A stretch of 64,000 nt of DNA. Source: UBA4427 sp046351135. GTDB taxonomy: Bacteria > Myxococcota_A > UBA9160 > UBA4427. The notes beneath the pieces were generated by a model. The model made no database searches, had not been told where the DNA came from, and worked only from the letters and a program-made list of their open reading frames with translations. The translations under genes and the position numbers were made by a program. Of this stretch, positions 1 to 7,624 are shown piece after piece; positions within the stretch are counted from its first letter, which is position 1; the number at the start of each line of letters is the position of its first letter. The DNA is taken from the NCBI GenBank assembly GCA_046351135.1, contig JAXLZA010000007.1:1-64000 (forward strand), written 5' to 3'.

Positions 1-297
1 CTCTTCGTCGTCGGCGTGAACCGCGTCGGCCACGAACGGCTCGAGGGCGCGGCCGGCGCCGGCATCCGCTTCTGGGGCAGCTCCTTCGTCGCCGATCCGA
101 TGGGCCGCATGCTCGCCGTCGCGCCCGACGACGCCGAGGCGGTCCTCGTCGTCGAATGCGATCGCGGGGCGGTCGAGCGCGTGCGGCGCGACTGGCCCTT
201 CCTGCGCGATCGGCGCATCGACGCCTATCAGGGCCTGTCCGATCGCTTCAGCGACGGCGGGGCCGAGCGGGGTGGACGCGGGCGAGGGCGCGCGTGA
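1..297 (+). CDS. aguB: N-carbamoylputrescine amidase, C-terminal part (5' end outside window)
   Basis: This is the 3' end of a gene that begins before the window; the reading frame is open from base 1. The visible 98 residues contain NRVG followed by FWGSSFVADPMG and end with WPFLRDRRIDAY, the typical carboxyl end of the nitrilase-superfamily AguB enzymes. AguB hydrolyses N-carbamoylputrescine to putrescine, CO2 and ammonia. The catalytic Cys-Glu-Lys region lies upstream and cannot be checked. The stop codon overlaps the GTG start of agmatine deiminase, the enzyme that makes its substrate, which strongly supports the call and implies translational coupling. A different nitrilase-family amidase is possible but unlikely given the neighbour. 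Confidence 0.88.
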   Translation, partial: LFVVGVNRVGHERLEGAAGAGIRFWGSSFVADPMGRMLAVAPDDAEAVLVVECDRGAVERVRRDWPFLRDRRIDAYQGLSDRFSDGGAERGGRGRGRA

Positions 298-1349
298 CGA
301 CGACGCCCGAGCGCCGCTGGCCGGCGGAATGGGAGCCCCACCGCGCGACGTGGCTCTCCTGGCCCCACAACCGCGATACCTGGCCGACCCGTCTCGCCGG
401 CGTCGAGGACGCGTTCTGCGAGATGGTGCGCCAGATCGCGCCGGGCGAGGACGTCGAGATCAACGTCGGCGGCGCCGAGCTCGCCGAGCACGTCCGCGCG
501 AAGCTGCGCGGCGCCGGCATCCGCGACTTCTCCCGCATCCATCTGCGCGACGTGCCGACCAACGACGCCTGGGTCCGGGACCACGGCGCGATCTTCGTCT
601 TCGAGCGGACGGAGTCGGGCGCGCGGCGCGCGGCGCTCGACTTCCTCTACGACGCCTGGGGCGGGAAGTATCCCCCCTGGAACCTGGACGAGCGGGTGGC
701 GGAGCAGATGGCCCGGATCGCCGGGGTGCCCCGGATCGCCTTCGATCTGGTGCTCGAGGCGGGCGGCATCGACGGCGACGGGGCGGGGACGATCCTGACG
801 ACCGAGTCCTGCCTGCTGAACCCGAACCGCGACCGGCCGGGGCACGATCGCTCGCGCGGCGCCCTCGAGCGCGTGCTCGGCGAGGCGTTCGGTGCCGAGA
901 AGGTCCTCTGGCTGGGCGACGGCATCGAGGGCGACGACACCGACGGCCACGTCGACGACCTGACCCGCTTCGTGGCCGAGGGCCGCGTCGTGACGATCGT
1001 CGAGCGCGACCCGTCCGACTCCAACTACCGGGTCTTGAAGGAGAATCGGGAGCGGCTCGAGGGCATGCGGGACGCGCGGGGCAGGGCGCTCGAGGTCATC
1101 GAGCTGCCGACGCCCGGGATCGTCCCCGGTCCCGACGGCCGGCTTCCGGCGAGCTACGCGAACTTCTACTTCGCGAACGCCGCGGTGCTCGTCCCCGTCT
1201 TCGGCGTCGGGACCGACCGCGAGGCGATCTCGATCCTCGAGAAGGCGATCCCCGACCGCCCGATCGTCCCGATTCCGGGGCGCGATCTCGTCCTGGGCCT
1301 CGGCGCGGTCCACTGCCTCACCCAGCAGGAGCCGACCGCCCCAGGCTGA
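294..1349 (+). CDS. aguA: Agmatine deiminase
   Basis: Converts agmatine to N-carbamoylputrescine plus ammonia, the step before AguB in putrescine synthesis. I start it at GTG 294, which overlaps the upstream stop as GTGA and gives 351 residues, normal for the family. Upstream in-frame ATGs would run far into aguB. Supporting motifs are WPAEWEPHRATWLSWPHN near the start, NDAWVRDHG, a GGIDGDGAGT segment, and the carboxyl-terminal GLGAVHCLTQQEP, whose Cys is the amidino-thiouronium nucleophile in the peptidyl-arginine-deiminase (PAD_porph) fold. The following 212 bases before frdA show no convincing gene. Confidence 0.93.
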   Translation: MTTTPERRWPAEWEPHRATWLSWPHNRDTWPTRLAGVEDAFCEMVRQIAPGEDVEINVGGAELAEHVRAKLRGAGIRDFSRIHLRDVPTNDAWVRDHGAIFVFERTESGARRAALDFLYDAWGGKYPPWNLDERVAEQMARIAGVPRIAFDLVLEAGGIDGDGAGTILTTESCLLNPNRDRPGHDRSRGALERVLGEAFGAEKVLWLGDGIEGDDTDGHVDDLTRFVAEGRVVTIVERDPSDSNYRVLKENRERLEGMRDARGRALEVIELPTPGIVPGPDGRLPASYANFYFANAAVLVPVFGVGTDREAISILEKAIPDRPIVPIPGRDLVLGLGAVHCLTQQEPTAPG

Positions 1350-1561
1350 AGCGGCTATGGTGGATCCGACGATCATCTTTCCATCGCGGGGCACTTCGGT
1401 TAAAACCCGTTGGCGTTGCTGGACGGGCGCCGACCAGGCGGACGGATTCCTCGCGAAATCGGGCGCTTCGGGCGCCGAGTTTCGAGCAGAGCGGCGAGCC
1501 GATCGATGCGCGGGCGCCGACGAAACAGGGCTGGGCAAGGCCCGGCAAAGAGGGTTGACCC

Positions 1562-3277
1562 ATGAACGTGTTCCGACATGACATCGTCATCGTCGGTGGG
1601 GGCGGTGCGGGGCTGCGTGCAGCCATCGAGGCCGCCGAGAACCATCCGAACGCCTCGATCGCGCTGGTGTCGAAGGTCTATCCGATGCGCAGCCATACGG
1701 TGTCGGCCGAGGGCGGCGCGGCGGCCGTCGCGCGCGAGGACGACAACCTCGAGCTCCACGGCTTCGACACCGTGAAGGGCTCGGACTTCCTGGGCGACCA
1801 GGACTGCATCGTCTACTTCGTCGAGCAGGCGCCGAAGGAGCTCGCGCTGCTCGAGAACTGGGGCTGCCCGTTCTCGCGCAACGAGGACGGCTCGGTCGCG
1901 ACCCGCGCCTTCGGCGGCATGACGACGAAGCGGACGTGGTATGCGGCCGACAAGATCGGCTTCCACATGCTCCACGCCCTGTTCCAGCACTCGATGCGCT
2001 TCCCGAACATCGTCCGCTACGACGAGTACTTCGTGTCGAAGCTCCTCGTCGACGGCGGCCGCTGCAACGGCGTCGCGGCCCTCGACATCCGCACGGGCGA
2101 CTACTGCACGATCCTCGGCGGCGCCGTCATCCTGACGACGGGCGGCGGCGGCAAGATCTTCCCGTTCACGACGAACGGCACGATCAAGACCGCCGACGGC
2201 ATGGCGCTGGCCTACCGCGCGGGTGTCCCGCTGAAGGACATGGAGTTCGTCCAGTACCACCCGACGGGCCTGCCGGGAACCGGCATTCTCATCACCGAAG
2301 CGACCCGCGGCGAGGGTGGCTACCTCAAGAACAACAAGGGCGAGCGCTTCCTCGTCGACTACGACTACGGCGTCGGCAAGAAGGCCGAGCTCGGTCCGCG
2401 CGACATGATCTCCCGCGCCATCGTCCAGGAGATCGAGGCGGGCCGCGGCTTCGAGGGGGCCTACGGCGCCTACGTCCATCTCGATCTGACGCATCTCGGG
2501 GCCGAGGTCATCAACACGAAGCTGCCCTTCGTGCGCGAGCTGGCCAAGACCTACGTCGGCGTCGATCCGATCACGACCCCGATCCCGATCCGGCCCGTCG
2601 TCCACTACATGATGGGCGGCGTCGACACCGACATCCACGGCGCGACCGTCCTGCCCGGGCTCTACGCCGCGGGCGAGACGGCCTGCGTCTCGATCAACGG
2701 GGCGAACCGGCTCGGCAGCAACTCGCTGACGGAGTGCCTCGTGTTCGGGGCGGCGGCGGCGCGCCACGCGATGGGCTTCGCGAAGGGCTCGGCGGCGCCG
2801 AACGAGAAGGCCCTCGTCGCCCAGTGCGAGGAGGAGGCCGGGCGCGTCGCGAACCTGCGCGGTCGCAAGAAGGGCGGCGAGAAGATCGCGGCCATCCGGC
2901 GCGAGCTCAACAACGTCATGGAGTCGAGCTGCGGCGTCTACCGCGAGCAGACCTCGATGCAGGCGGGCGTCCTCGCGACGGCGCAGCTCCGGGGCCGGGT
3001 CGCCGACCTGCGCCTCGAGGACTCGAGCAAGGTCTTCAACACCGAGCTCATCACGGCCATGGAGCTGCAGAACATGGTCGAGGTCGCCGAGACCATCGCC
3101 GTCTCGGCCGCCCATCGCAAAGAGTCCCGCGGCGCGCATACCTGCAAGGACTACAAGGGTCGCGACGACCAGAACTATCTCTACCACACGCTGACCCATC
3201 ACGACCCGGCCGGCCCGCGACTCGGCAAGAAGGCCGTCGTGCTCGGCAAATGGGTTCCGGAGGAACGGAAGTACTGA
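1562..3277 (+). CDS. frdA: Fumarate reductase / succinate dehydrogenase flavoprotein subunit
   Basis: FAD-bearing catalytic subunit that interconverts fumarate and succinate. At 571 residues it is close to E. coli FrdA. It shows the dinucleotide-binding GGGGAG at residues 12-17, the RSHT motif whose His45 is the expected covalent FAD ligand, SAEGG, HPTGLPGTGIL with EATRGEGG, RPVVHYMMGG, and GANRLGSNSLTE near the carboxyl end. The wording around these motifs matches the FrdA branch more closely than SdhA. An AGAGG-like Shine-Dalgarno precedes ATG 1562. Its stop overlaps the frdB start (ATGA). It may run as fumarate reductase, as succinate dehydrogenase or both; the sequence does not decide direction. 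Confidence 0.95.
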   Translation: MNVFRHDIVIVGGGGAGLRAAIEAAENHPNASIALVSKVYPMRSHTVSAEGGAAAVAREDDNLELHGFDTVKGSDFLGDQDCIVYFVEQAPKELALLENWGCPFSRNEDGSVATRAFGGMTTKRTWYAADKIGFHMLHALFQHSMRFPNIVRYDEYFVSKLLVDGGRCNGVAALDIRTGDYCTILGGAVILTTGGGGKIFPFTTNGTIKTADGMALAYRAGVPLKDMEFVQYHPTGLPGTGILITEATRGEGGYLKNNKGERFLVDYDYGVGKKAELGPRDMISRAIVQEIEAGRGFEGAYGAYVHLDLTHLGAEVINTKLPFVRELAKTYVGVDPITTPIPIRPVVHYMMGGVDTDIHGATVLPGLYAAGETACVSINGANRLGSNSLTECLVFGAAAARHAMGFAKGSAAPNEKALVAQCEEEAGRVANLRGRKKGGEKIAAIRRELNNVMESSCGVYREQTSMQAGVLATAQLRGRVADLRLEDSSKVFNTELITAMELQNMVEVAETIAVSAAHRKESRGAHTCKDYKGRDDQNYLYHTLTHHDPAGPRLGKKAVVLGKWVPEERKY

Positions 3278-4035
3278 TGGCCGACAAGACGATCGTCATC
3301 ACGCGTTTCGATCCCGACAAGGATCAGGCTCCGCGCAAGCAGGAGTACAAGGTCCCGTGCGAGTCGAACTGGAAGGTTCTCGACGCGATCAACTTCATCA
3401 AGGACGAGCTCGACGGCTCGGTCGCCCACCGCTGGTCGTGCCGCATGGCCGTCTGCGGCTCCTGCGGCATGATGGTGAACGGCGAGCCCAAGCTGACCTG
3501 CAAGACCTCGATCAACGACTACGGTGACCGGGTCGAGATCGAGCCGCTCGCGAACTTCCCGATCGTGCGCGATCTCGTCGTCGACCTCGACGGCTTCATG
3601 CACAAGTTCCAGAGCGTGAAGCCCTGGATCATCCGCGCGAAGGAGAAGGCCGCCGACAAGGCTGCGCTCCATCCGGTCAAGGGGACCTACTCGCAGTCGG
3701 CGGACCAGCTGGCCACGTTCAAGCAGTTCAGCATGTGCATCAACTGCATGCTCTGTTATGCCGCGTGTCCGGTCGTCGCCAACGAGCCCGAGTTCCTCGG
3801 CCCCGCGGCCATCGCTCTCGGCCACCGCTACAACATGGACTCCCGGGACGAGGGCCAGAGCGAGCGCAACGAGATCTTCCGCGGCGAGGGGACGGTCTTC
3901 AGCTGCTCGTACGCGAACGAATGCAGCGAGGTCTGCCCGAAGAACGTCGACCCGGCGGCCGCCGTCAACCAGGCGAAGTTCGGGGCCGTGATCGACTGGG
4001 CCAAGAACCTCGTCCTGCCCCGAGGAGGTGCCTGA
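3277..4035 (+). CDS. frdB: Fumarate reductase / succinate dehydrogenase iron-sulfur subunit
   Basis: Electron-transfer subunit of 252 residues. Cys55, Cys60, Cys63 and Cys75 in RWSCRMAVCGSCGMMVNG and KLTCKT form the [2Fe-2S] site. Cys154/157/160/164 and Cys210/216/220 supply the [4Fe-4S] and [3Fe-4S] ligands. The phrases CGSCGMMVNGEPKL and ANFPIVRDLVVD follow E. coli FrdB closely. It starts by ATGA overlap with frdA and is followed at once by the two short membrane anchors, so the four subunits form one operon. Confidence 0.95.
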   Translation: MADKTIVITRFDPDKDQAPRKQEYKVPCESNWKVLDAINFIKDELDGSVAHRWSCRMAVCGSCGMMVNGEPKLTCKTSINDYGDRVEIEPLANFPIVRDLVVDLDGFMHKFQSVKPWIIRAKEKAADKAALHPVKGTYSQSADQLATFKQFSMCINCMLCYAACPVVANEPEFLGPAAIALGHRYNMDSRDEGQSERNEIFRGEGTVFSCSYANECSEVCPKNVDPAAAVNQAKFGAVIDWAKNLVLPRGGA

Positions 4036-4036
4036 G

Positions 4037-4477
4037 ATGAGCCGACCGGCCCACCCCCACGCGATGGCCCCGCACAAGCCGGGCCGGACCCGGACCGCGC
4101 CGCCCCAGATGCCCGCGACCTGGTGGAGCGCGCCCCGAATCCGGAACTACCTGCTCTTCGACGCGACCGGGATCGTCTACTACCTGATCTCGTTCCTCGC
4201 GATCGGGATGGTCCAGGCCCTCGCGAGCGGCCCCGAGGCCTGGGACGCGGTCATGGCCCGCCTGCGGCATCCGGCCTACATCGTCTTCCATCTGATCACG
4301 CTCGTCTCGGTCGTCTTCGTGGCGGTCCGCTTCTTCAGCCTCTTCCCGAAGGCCCAGCCCAAGGCGATCGGCCCGCTGAAGCCGCCGCCGGGCAACGTCA
4401 TCCACGCGATGCTCTACGTCGTCTGGATCGGGATCACCGCCATCATGACCCTCATCCTCGCCGGAGTGATCTTCTGA
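4037..4477 (+). CDS. frdC: Fumarate reductase membrane anchor subunit C
   Basis: Small hydrophobic subunit of the quinol:fumarate reductase. I place the start at ATG 4037 (MSRPAHPH), just after the frdB stop and preceded by GAGGAGGTGCCTGAG; an in-frame ATG at 4028 would overlap frdB. About 146 residues with three predicted membrane helices (roughly residues 40-60, 75-100 and 115-140). The sequence shares with E. coli FrdC the TWW motif before helix 1, GPEAWDAV, and the LITL segment. The longer hydrophilic amino terminus is unusual but harmless. Together with FrdD it should bind quinone and anchor FrdAB on the cytoplasmic side. Confidence 0.85.
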   Translation: MSRPAHPHAMAPHKPGRTRTAPPQMPATWWSAPRIRNYLLFDATGIVYYLISFLAIGMVQALASGPEAWDAVMARLRHPAYIVFHLITLVSVVFVAVRFFSLFPKAQPKAIGPLKPPPGNVIHAMLYVVWIGITAIMTLILAGVIF

Positions 4478-4854
4478 TGCGCGCATTCCTCCTCAAGATC
4501 GAACCGCTCATCTGGCTCATGTTCGGGCAGGGCATCCTGATCGGGACCATGCTGCTGACGGGCTGGGTCCTGGTCGTCGGTCTGCTGATCCCGATGGGGA
4601 TGGTCGACGCCTCGGCGCTCTCCTACGACCGCGCCCACGCCCTCGCGACCGCTTCGCTGTTCGGGTTCATCCCGGTCGGCAAGCTGGTCCTCGCGGCGCT
4701 CCTCGTGCTCCCGCTCTGGAAGGGAGCCCACCACGTCCGCTCGCTCCACGTCGACTTCGGCGGGGCGGAGCGGGACGGTCTGGTCGGGACGCTTCTGTAT
4801 GGAATCGCCCTGGTCGGGAGCATCGTCGGAATTTTGGCGGTGGTGGGGCTCTAG
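4477..4854 (+). CDS. frdD: Fumarate reductase membrane anchor subunit D
   Basis: Second anchor subunit, 125 residues, starting by ATGA overlap with frdC. It has three membrane helices and the FrdD landmarks LIPMGMVDASALSYDRAHA, matching the LPLG...DALSYER segment of E. coli FrdD, and LLVLPLWKGAHHVRSLH, matching LPLWCGLHRMHH. It completes a four-gene, E. coli-type (no haem, two small anchors) frdABCD operon. The haem-binding histidines expected of SdhC/SdhD anchors are not apparent, which supports the haem-free class. A 166-base gap separates it from the next gene. Confidence 0.85.
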   Translation: MRAFLLKIEPLIWLMFGQGILIGTMLLTGWVLVVGLLIPMGMVDASALSYDRAHALATASLFGFIPVGKLVLAALLVLPLWKGAHHVRSLHVDFGGAERDGLVGTLLYGIALVGSIVGILAVVGL

Positions 4855-5020
4855 CGACTTCGAGGAACTTCGGGAAAGACCATTGATTTCCGGGCATTTT
4901 CGCTGGATCGTATGCCTCCTGAAATCAAGTTCTCCCCGATCTTCCCCGGCCATGCCCGTCCGTCCCCGCTGACGGGCCTCCGAGAGGGATCGGGATCCCG
5001 TCTCCGGAGGCCCCCCGTCC

Positions 5021-7495
5021 TTGGCGACCCTGCAGGCCCTCGCGTCCGACAAGCTCCGGAAGCTCCATCGCGGCTCGACGCATTCGCGCGAGGAGGTCCA
5101 TGACCTCCTCGACCAGGCGAGGCGCCTCGGCGTCGAGCTGCGCAACGGCGTCGACCACAAGAGCCGGCCGAGGACCGCACGGGTCATCGAGGTCAACGGC
5201 GAGTCACTGACCGTCCAGGCCTCGAACATCTCCGCCGAAGGCCGGCCCCAGATCTATTTCCACTTCGACATCGGGCCGACCCGCTACTTCTTCGCGTCGC
5301 CCCCGATCGGCTCGGAGCCGGGCGGGCGCCTTCGACTCGCGAGCCCCGCCGCCATCTACGAGGCCGAGCGCCGGGACCTCCCGCGCCAGCGGATCCCGGA
5401 CGGCGAGCCGCCGCGGCGCGTCCTGCTCGCGAGCGAGCGGTCGGGCCCGGTCGAGGGCTGGATCCGGGACTGGTCCTACCAGGGGCTCGGCGTCCGGGTC
5501 CCAAGCGAAGCGATCGTCGCGGAGGGCGATTGCTCCGAGGTCGAGTTCCTCGACACGACGGGGCGGCCTCAGCATCTCTACGCCCAGGTGCGTCGGCGGG
5601 AGCTCGAGCCGGGGGAGCCGGGCTGGCTCCGACTGGGCCTCGAGGTCAGCGCGGTCGCGCCGGCCGAGCCGTTTCCGGTCGAGCGTCGGGAGAGGATCCT
5701 CGAGGAGGGGCGGCTGCAGCGGGCGTGGAAGAGGGTGGCGCTGGCGGGGGCGATGGCGACGCGGTTGCCTGGGTCGCGGATGCGGGCCTTGAGCCGGGAA
5801 GTCGAGATCGAGAAGGTCAGCTATCGAAATCGCGCGGACCAGGAGATCTGTGCGCTCGTCGATCGATCCGGTGCTCGCGATCGCGGGACCGTCGTCATAA
5901 TTCCTCCCGCTTGGGGGCGGACGAAGGAGAGCTTTCTAGCCCTTGCGCGAACGCTAATCGCAACCTTCGAGCGCGCCGGCGAGGCGATCGCGGTCCTTCG
6001 ATTCGACGGTACAAATCGACGTGGCGAGTCCTGGGTCGACGAGCGATTTCGCAATCATGGGGATGAGTATCTTGGATTTCGATTTTCGCGCGCGGTCGAG
6101 GACATCGCAGCGACCGTCGAGTTCGCGAAGAAGGAGTTCAATCCAAGCAGGACGATCGTCGTGGCCTTCAGCCTGGGGGCTATCGAAGCGCGCCGTGCGA
6201 TCGCGCTCGACCGGGGCTCGAACATCGACGGCTGGATCAGCGTCGTCGGCATGGTCGATCTCCAATCGGGGCTCCGGACGGTCTCGGGCGGCGTCGACTT
6301 CGCGCTAGGCCGGTCTATGGGAGTGGAGTTTGGCCGTCACGAGCTAGTTGGCGTCGTCGCGGACATGGACAGCACGGGTCGCGACGCGTTCGAGCACGAC
6401 CTCGTGTTCTTCGAGGATGCGAAGCGAGATATGGCTCGCATCGACCTTCCGATTACGTGGATCCATGGTCGCTTCGACTCGTGGATGGACCTCGATCGTG
6501 TCCGAGCCCTGATGGCTGCGGGGCCAAGCGGAAATCGTCGGCTGATAGAGATTCCCTCGGGCCATCAGATGCGGAGTAGCTGGGAGGCGCTTGAGACCTT
6601 TCAGCTGATCAGCCAAGAGGTCGGTCGGATGGCGCTGGGGCGTGAGCTCGCGCCCGCGCCGCCCGATGTAGTCGATATCGACCGGCGAACACGTGCGGAG
6701 AGGGCCCGGCGCCCGAAGGTCGCACTCGATAATCGCGAGTTCTGGTCGGACTACCTGCTCGGTCGCGACCGCTCGTTCGGTTTTGAGCTGATGTCGGCAA
6801 CGAGCGAATATCGCGAGTTGATGAATGTGCAGATCGAGATGCTTGGGCTCGATTCGGGCCGGCACGTACTCGATCTCGGCGGCGGGGTAGGAGACTTCTC
6901 CGTCCGACTCGCTGAGGACTTCAGGAATCTCCAGGTTCAAATTATCCACGTCGATCTCGTTCCGGGCGCCCTCGCGCGGAGTCGTAAGCGCCTCGCGGCA
7001 ACCGGGCAGAGCAGACTCTCGGTCGTGCGCATCGCCGCCGACCTCGATCTCATCGATCGCCGTCTGCCGCTCCGGTCCGAGTCGGTCGACGCGGTCATCG
7101 CGTCGCTCTTCCTGAGCTACCTTGAGCGGCCGATGGAGCTACTCCGCGAAGTTTCCAGCGTACTGAGGCCTGGTGGTAAGCTCGTGGTTTCGAGCATGAG
7201 GCGGGACGCCGACATCTCGCGAATCTACGTCAACGCTCTGGAGGAGCTCCCGCCCGATCGCCGCATCGCCCATTTTGGGCAGGACGCGGCGAATCATTTC
7301 GAGCAGATCCAACGAGTCTTCTTGAACGACGCCGCGACTCTCGTGCGGCTGGAGGAGGAGGGCCGCTTTCGCTTCTACGACGCGGACGAGCTCGAGGCCA
7401 TGGTTCGCGAGGCGGGCCTCGTCCCACTGGCGAGCCGGGAGGCTTTCGGTAGTCCGCCCCAGGCCGTCATCGTCAGCGCGATTCGCCCCGCCTGA
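5021..7495 (+). CDS. PilZ domain / alpha-beta hydrolase / SAM methyltransferase fusion protein
   Basis: An 824-residue three-part protein. Residues 1-215 look like a YcgR-type PilZ unit: R118-DLP-R122 gives RxxxR and D150-WSYQ-G155 gives D/NxSxxG, the two c-di-GMP-binding motifs. Residues about 285-535 form an alpha/beta hydrolase with a likely triad of Ser384 (AFSLG elbow), Asp486 and His515 (SGHQM). Residues about 600-820 are a class I methyltransferase with VLDLGGGVG at 616-624 and LRPGGKL later. It starts at TTG 5021 with GGAGG ten bases upstream; no in-frame ATG fits the amino terminus. Base composition drops sharply near residue 250, between PilZ and hydrolase. Substrate unknown. A c-di-GMP-responsive lipid or surface-polymer enzyme is inference. 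Confidence 0.75.
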   Translation: MATLQALASDKLRKLHRGSTHSREEVHDLLDQARRLGVELRNGVDHKSRPRTARVIEVNGESLTVQASNISAEGRPQIYFHFDIGPTRYFFASPPIGSEPGGRLRLASPAAIYEAERRDLPRQRIPDGEPPRRVLLASERSGPVEGWIRDWSYQGLGVRVPSEAIVAEGDCSEVEFLDTTGRPQHLYAQVRRRELEPGEPGWLRLGLEVSAVAPAEPFPVERRERILEEGRLQRAWKRVALAGAMATRLPGSRMRALSREVEIEKVSYRNRADQEICALVDRSGARDRGTVVIIPPAWGRTKESFLALARTLIATFERAGEAIAVLRFDGTNRRGESWVDERFRNHGDEYLGFRFSRAVEDIAATVEFAKKEFNPSRTIVVAFSLGAIEARRAIALDRGSNIDGWISVVGMVDLQSGLRTVSGGVDFALGRSMGVEFGRHELVGVVADMDSTGRDAFEHDLVFFEDAKRDMARIDLPITWIHGRFDSWMDLDRVRALMAAGPSGNRRLIEIPSGHQMRSSWEALETFQLISQEVGRMALGRELAPAPPDVVDIDRRTRAERARRPKVALDNREFWSDYLLGRDRSFGFELMSATSEYRELMNVQIEMLGLDSGRHVLDLGGGVGDFSVRLAEDFRNLQVQIIHVDLVPGALARSRKRLAATGQSRLSVVRIAADLDLIDRRLPLRSESVDAVIASLFLSYLERPMELLREVSSVLRPGGKLVVSSMRRDADISRIYVNALEELPPDRRIAHFGQDAANHFEQIQRVFLNDAATLVRLEEEGRFRFYDADELEAMVREAGLVPLASREAFGSPPQAVIVSAIRPA

Positions 7496-7624
7496 TTCGC
7501 CCGGAAGGTCCCCCCGGGTCGATCGTCTATTTATCGCTCGGATCCGGCTAATGGAAATTCCATCTCGCCGCACCTCGGACCGGCGATTGGCGGCCGAGCC
7601 TCAAGGGCCCGCTCGGGCAGGGCG

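Noticed and set aside
1400..3202. Long minus-strand frame opposite frdA (600 codons)
   Set aside because: Highly repetitive Arg/Asp/Val composition with no family motifs, fully antisense to a clear frdA. Typical of long spurious frames at high G+C.
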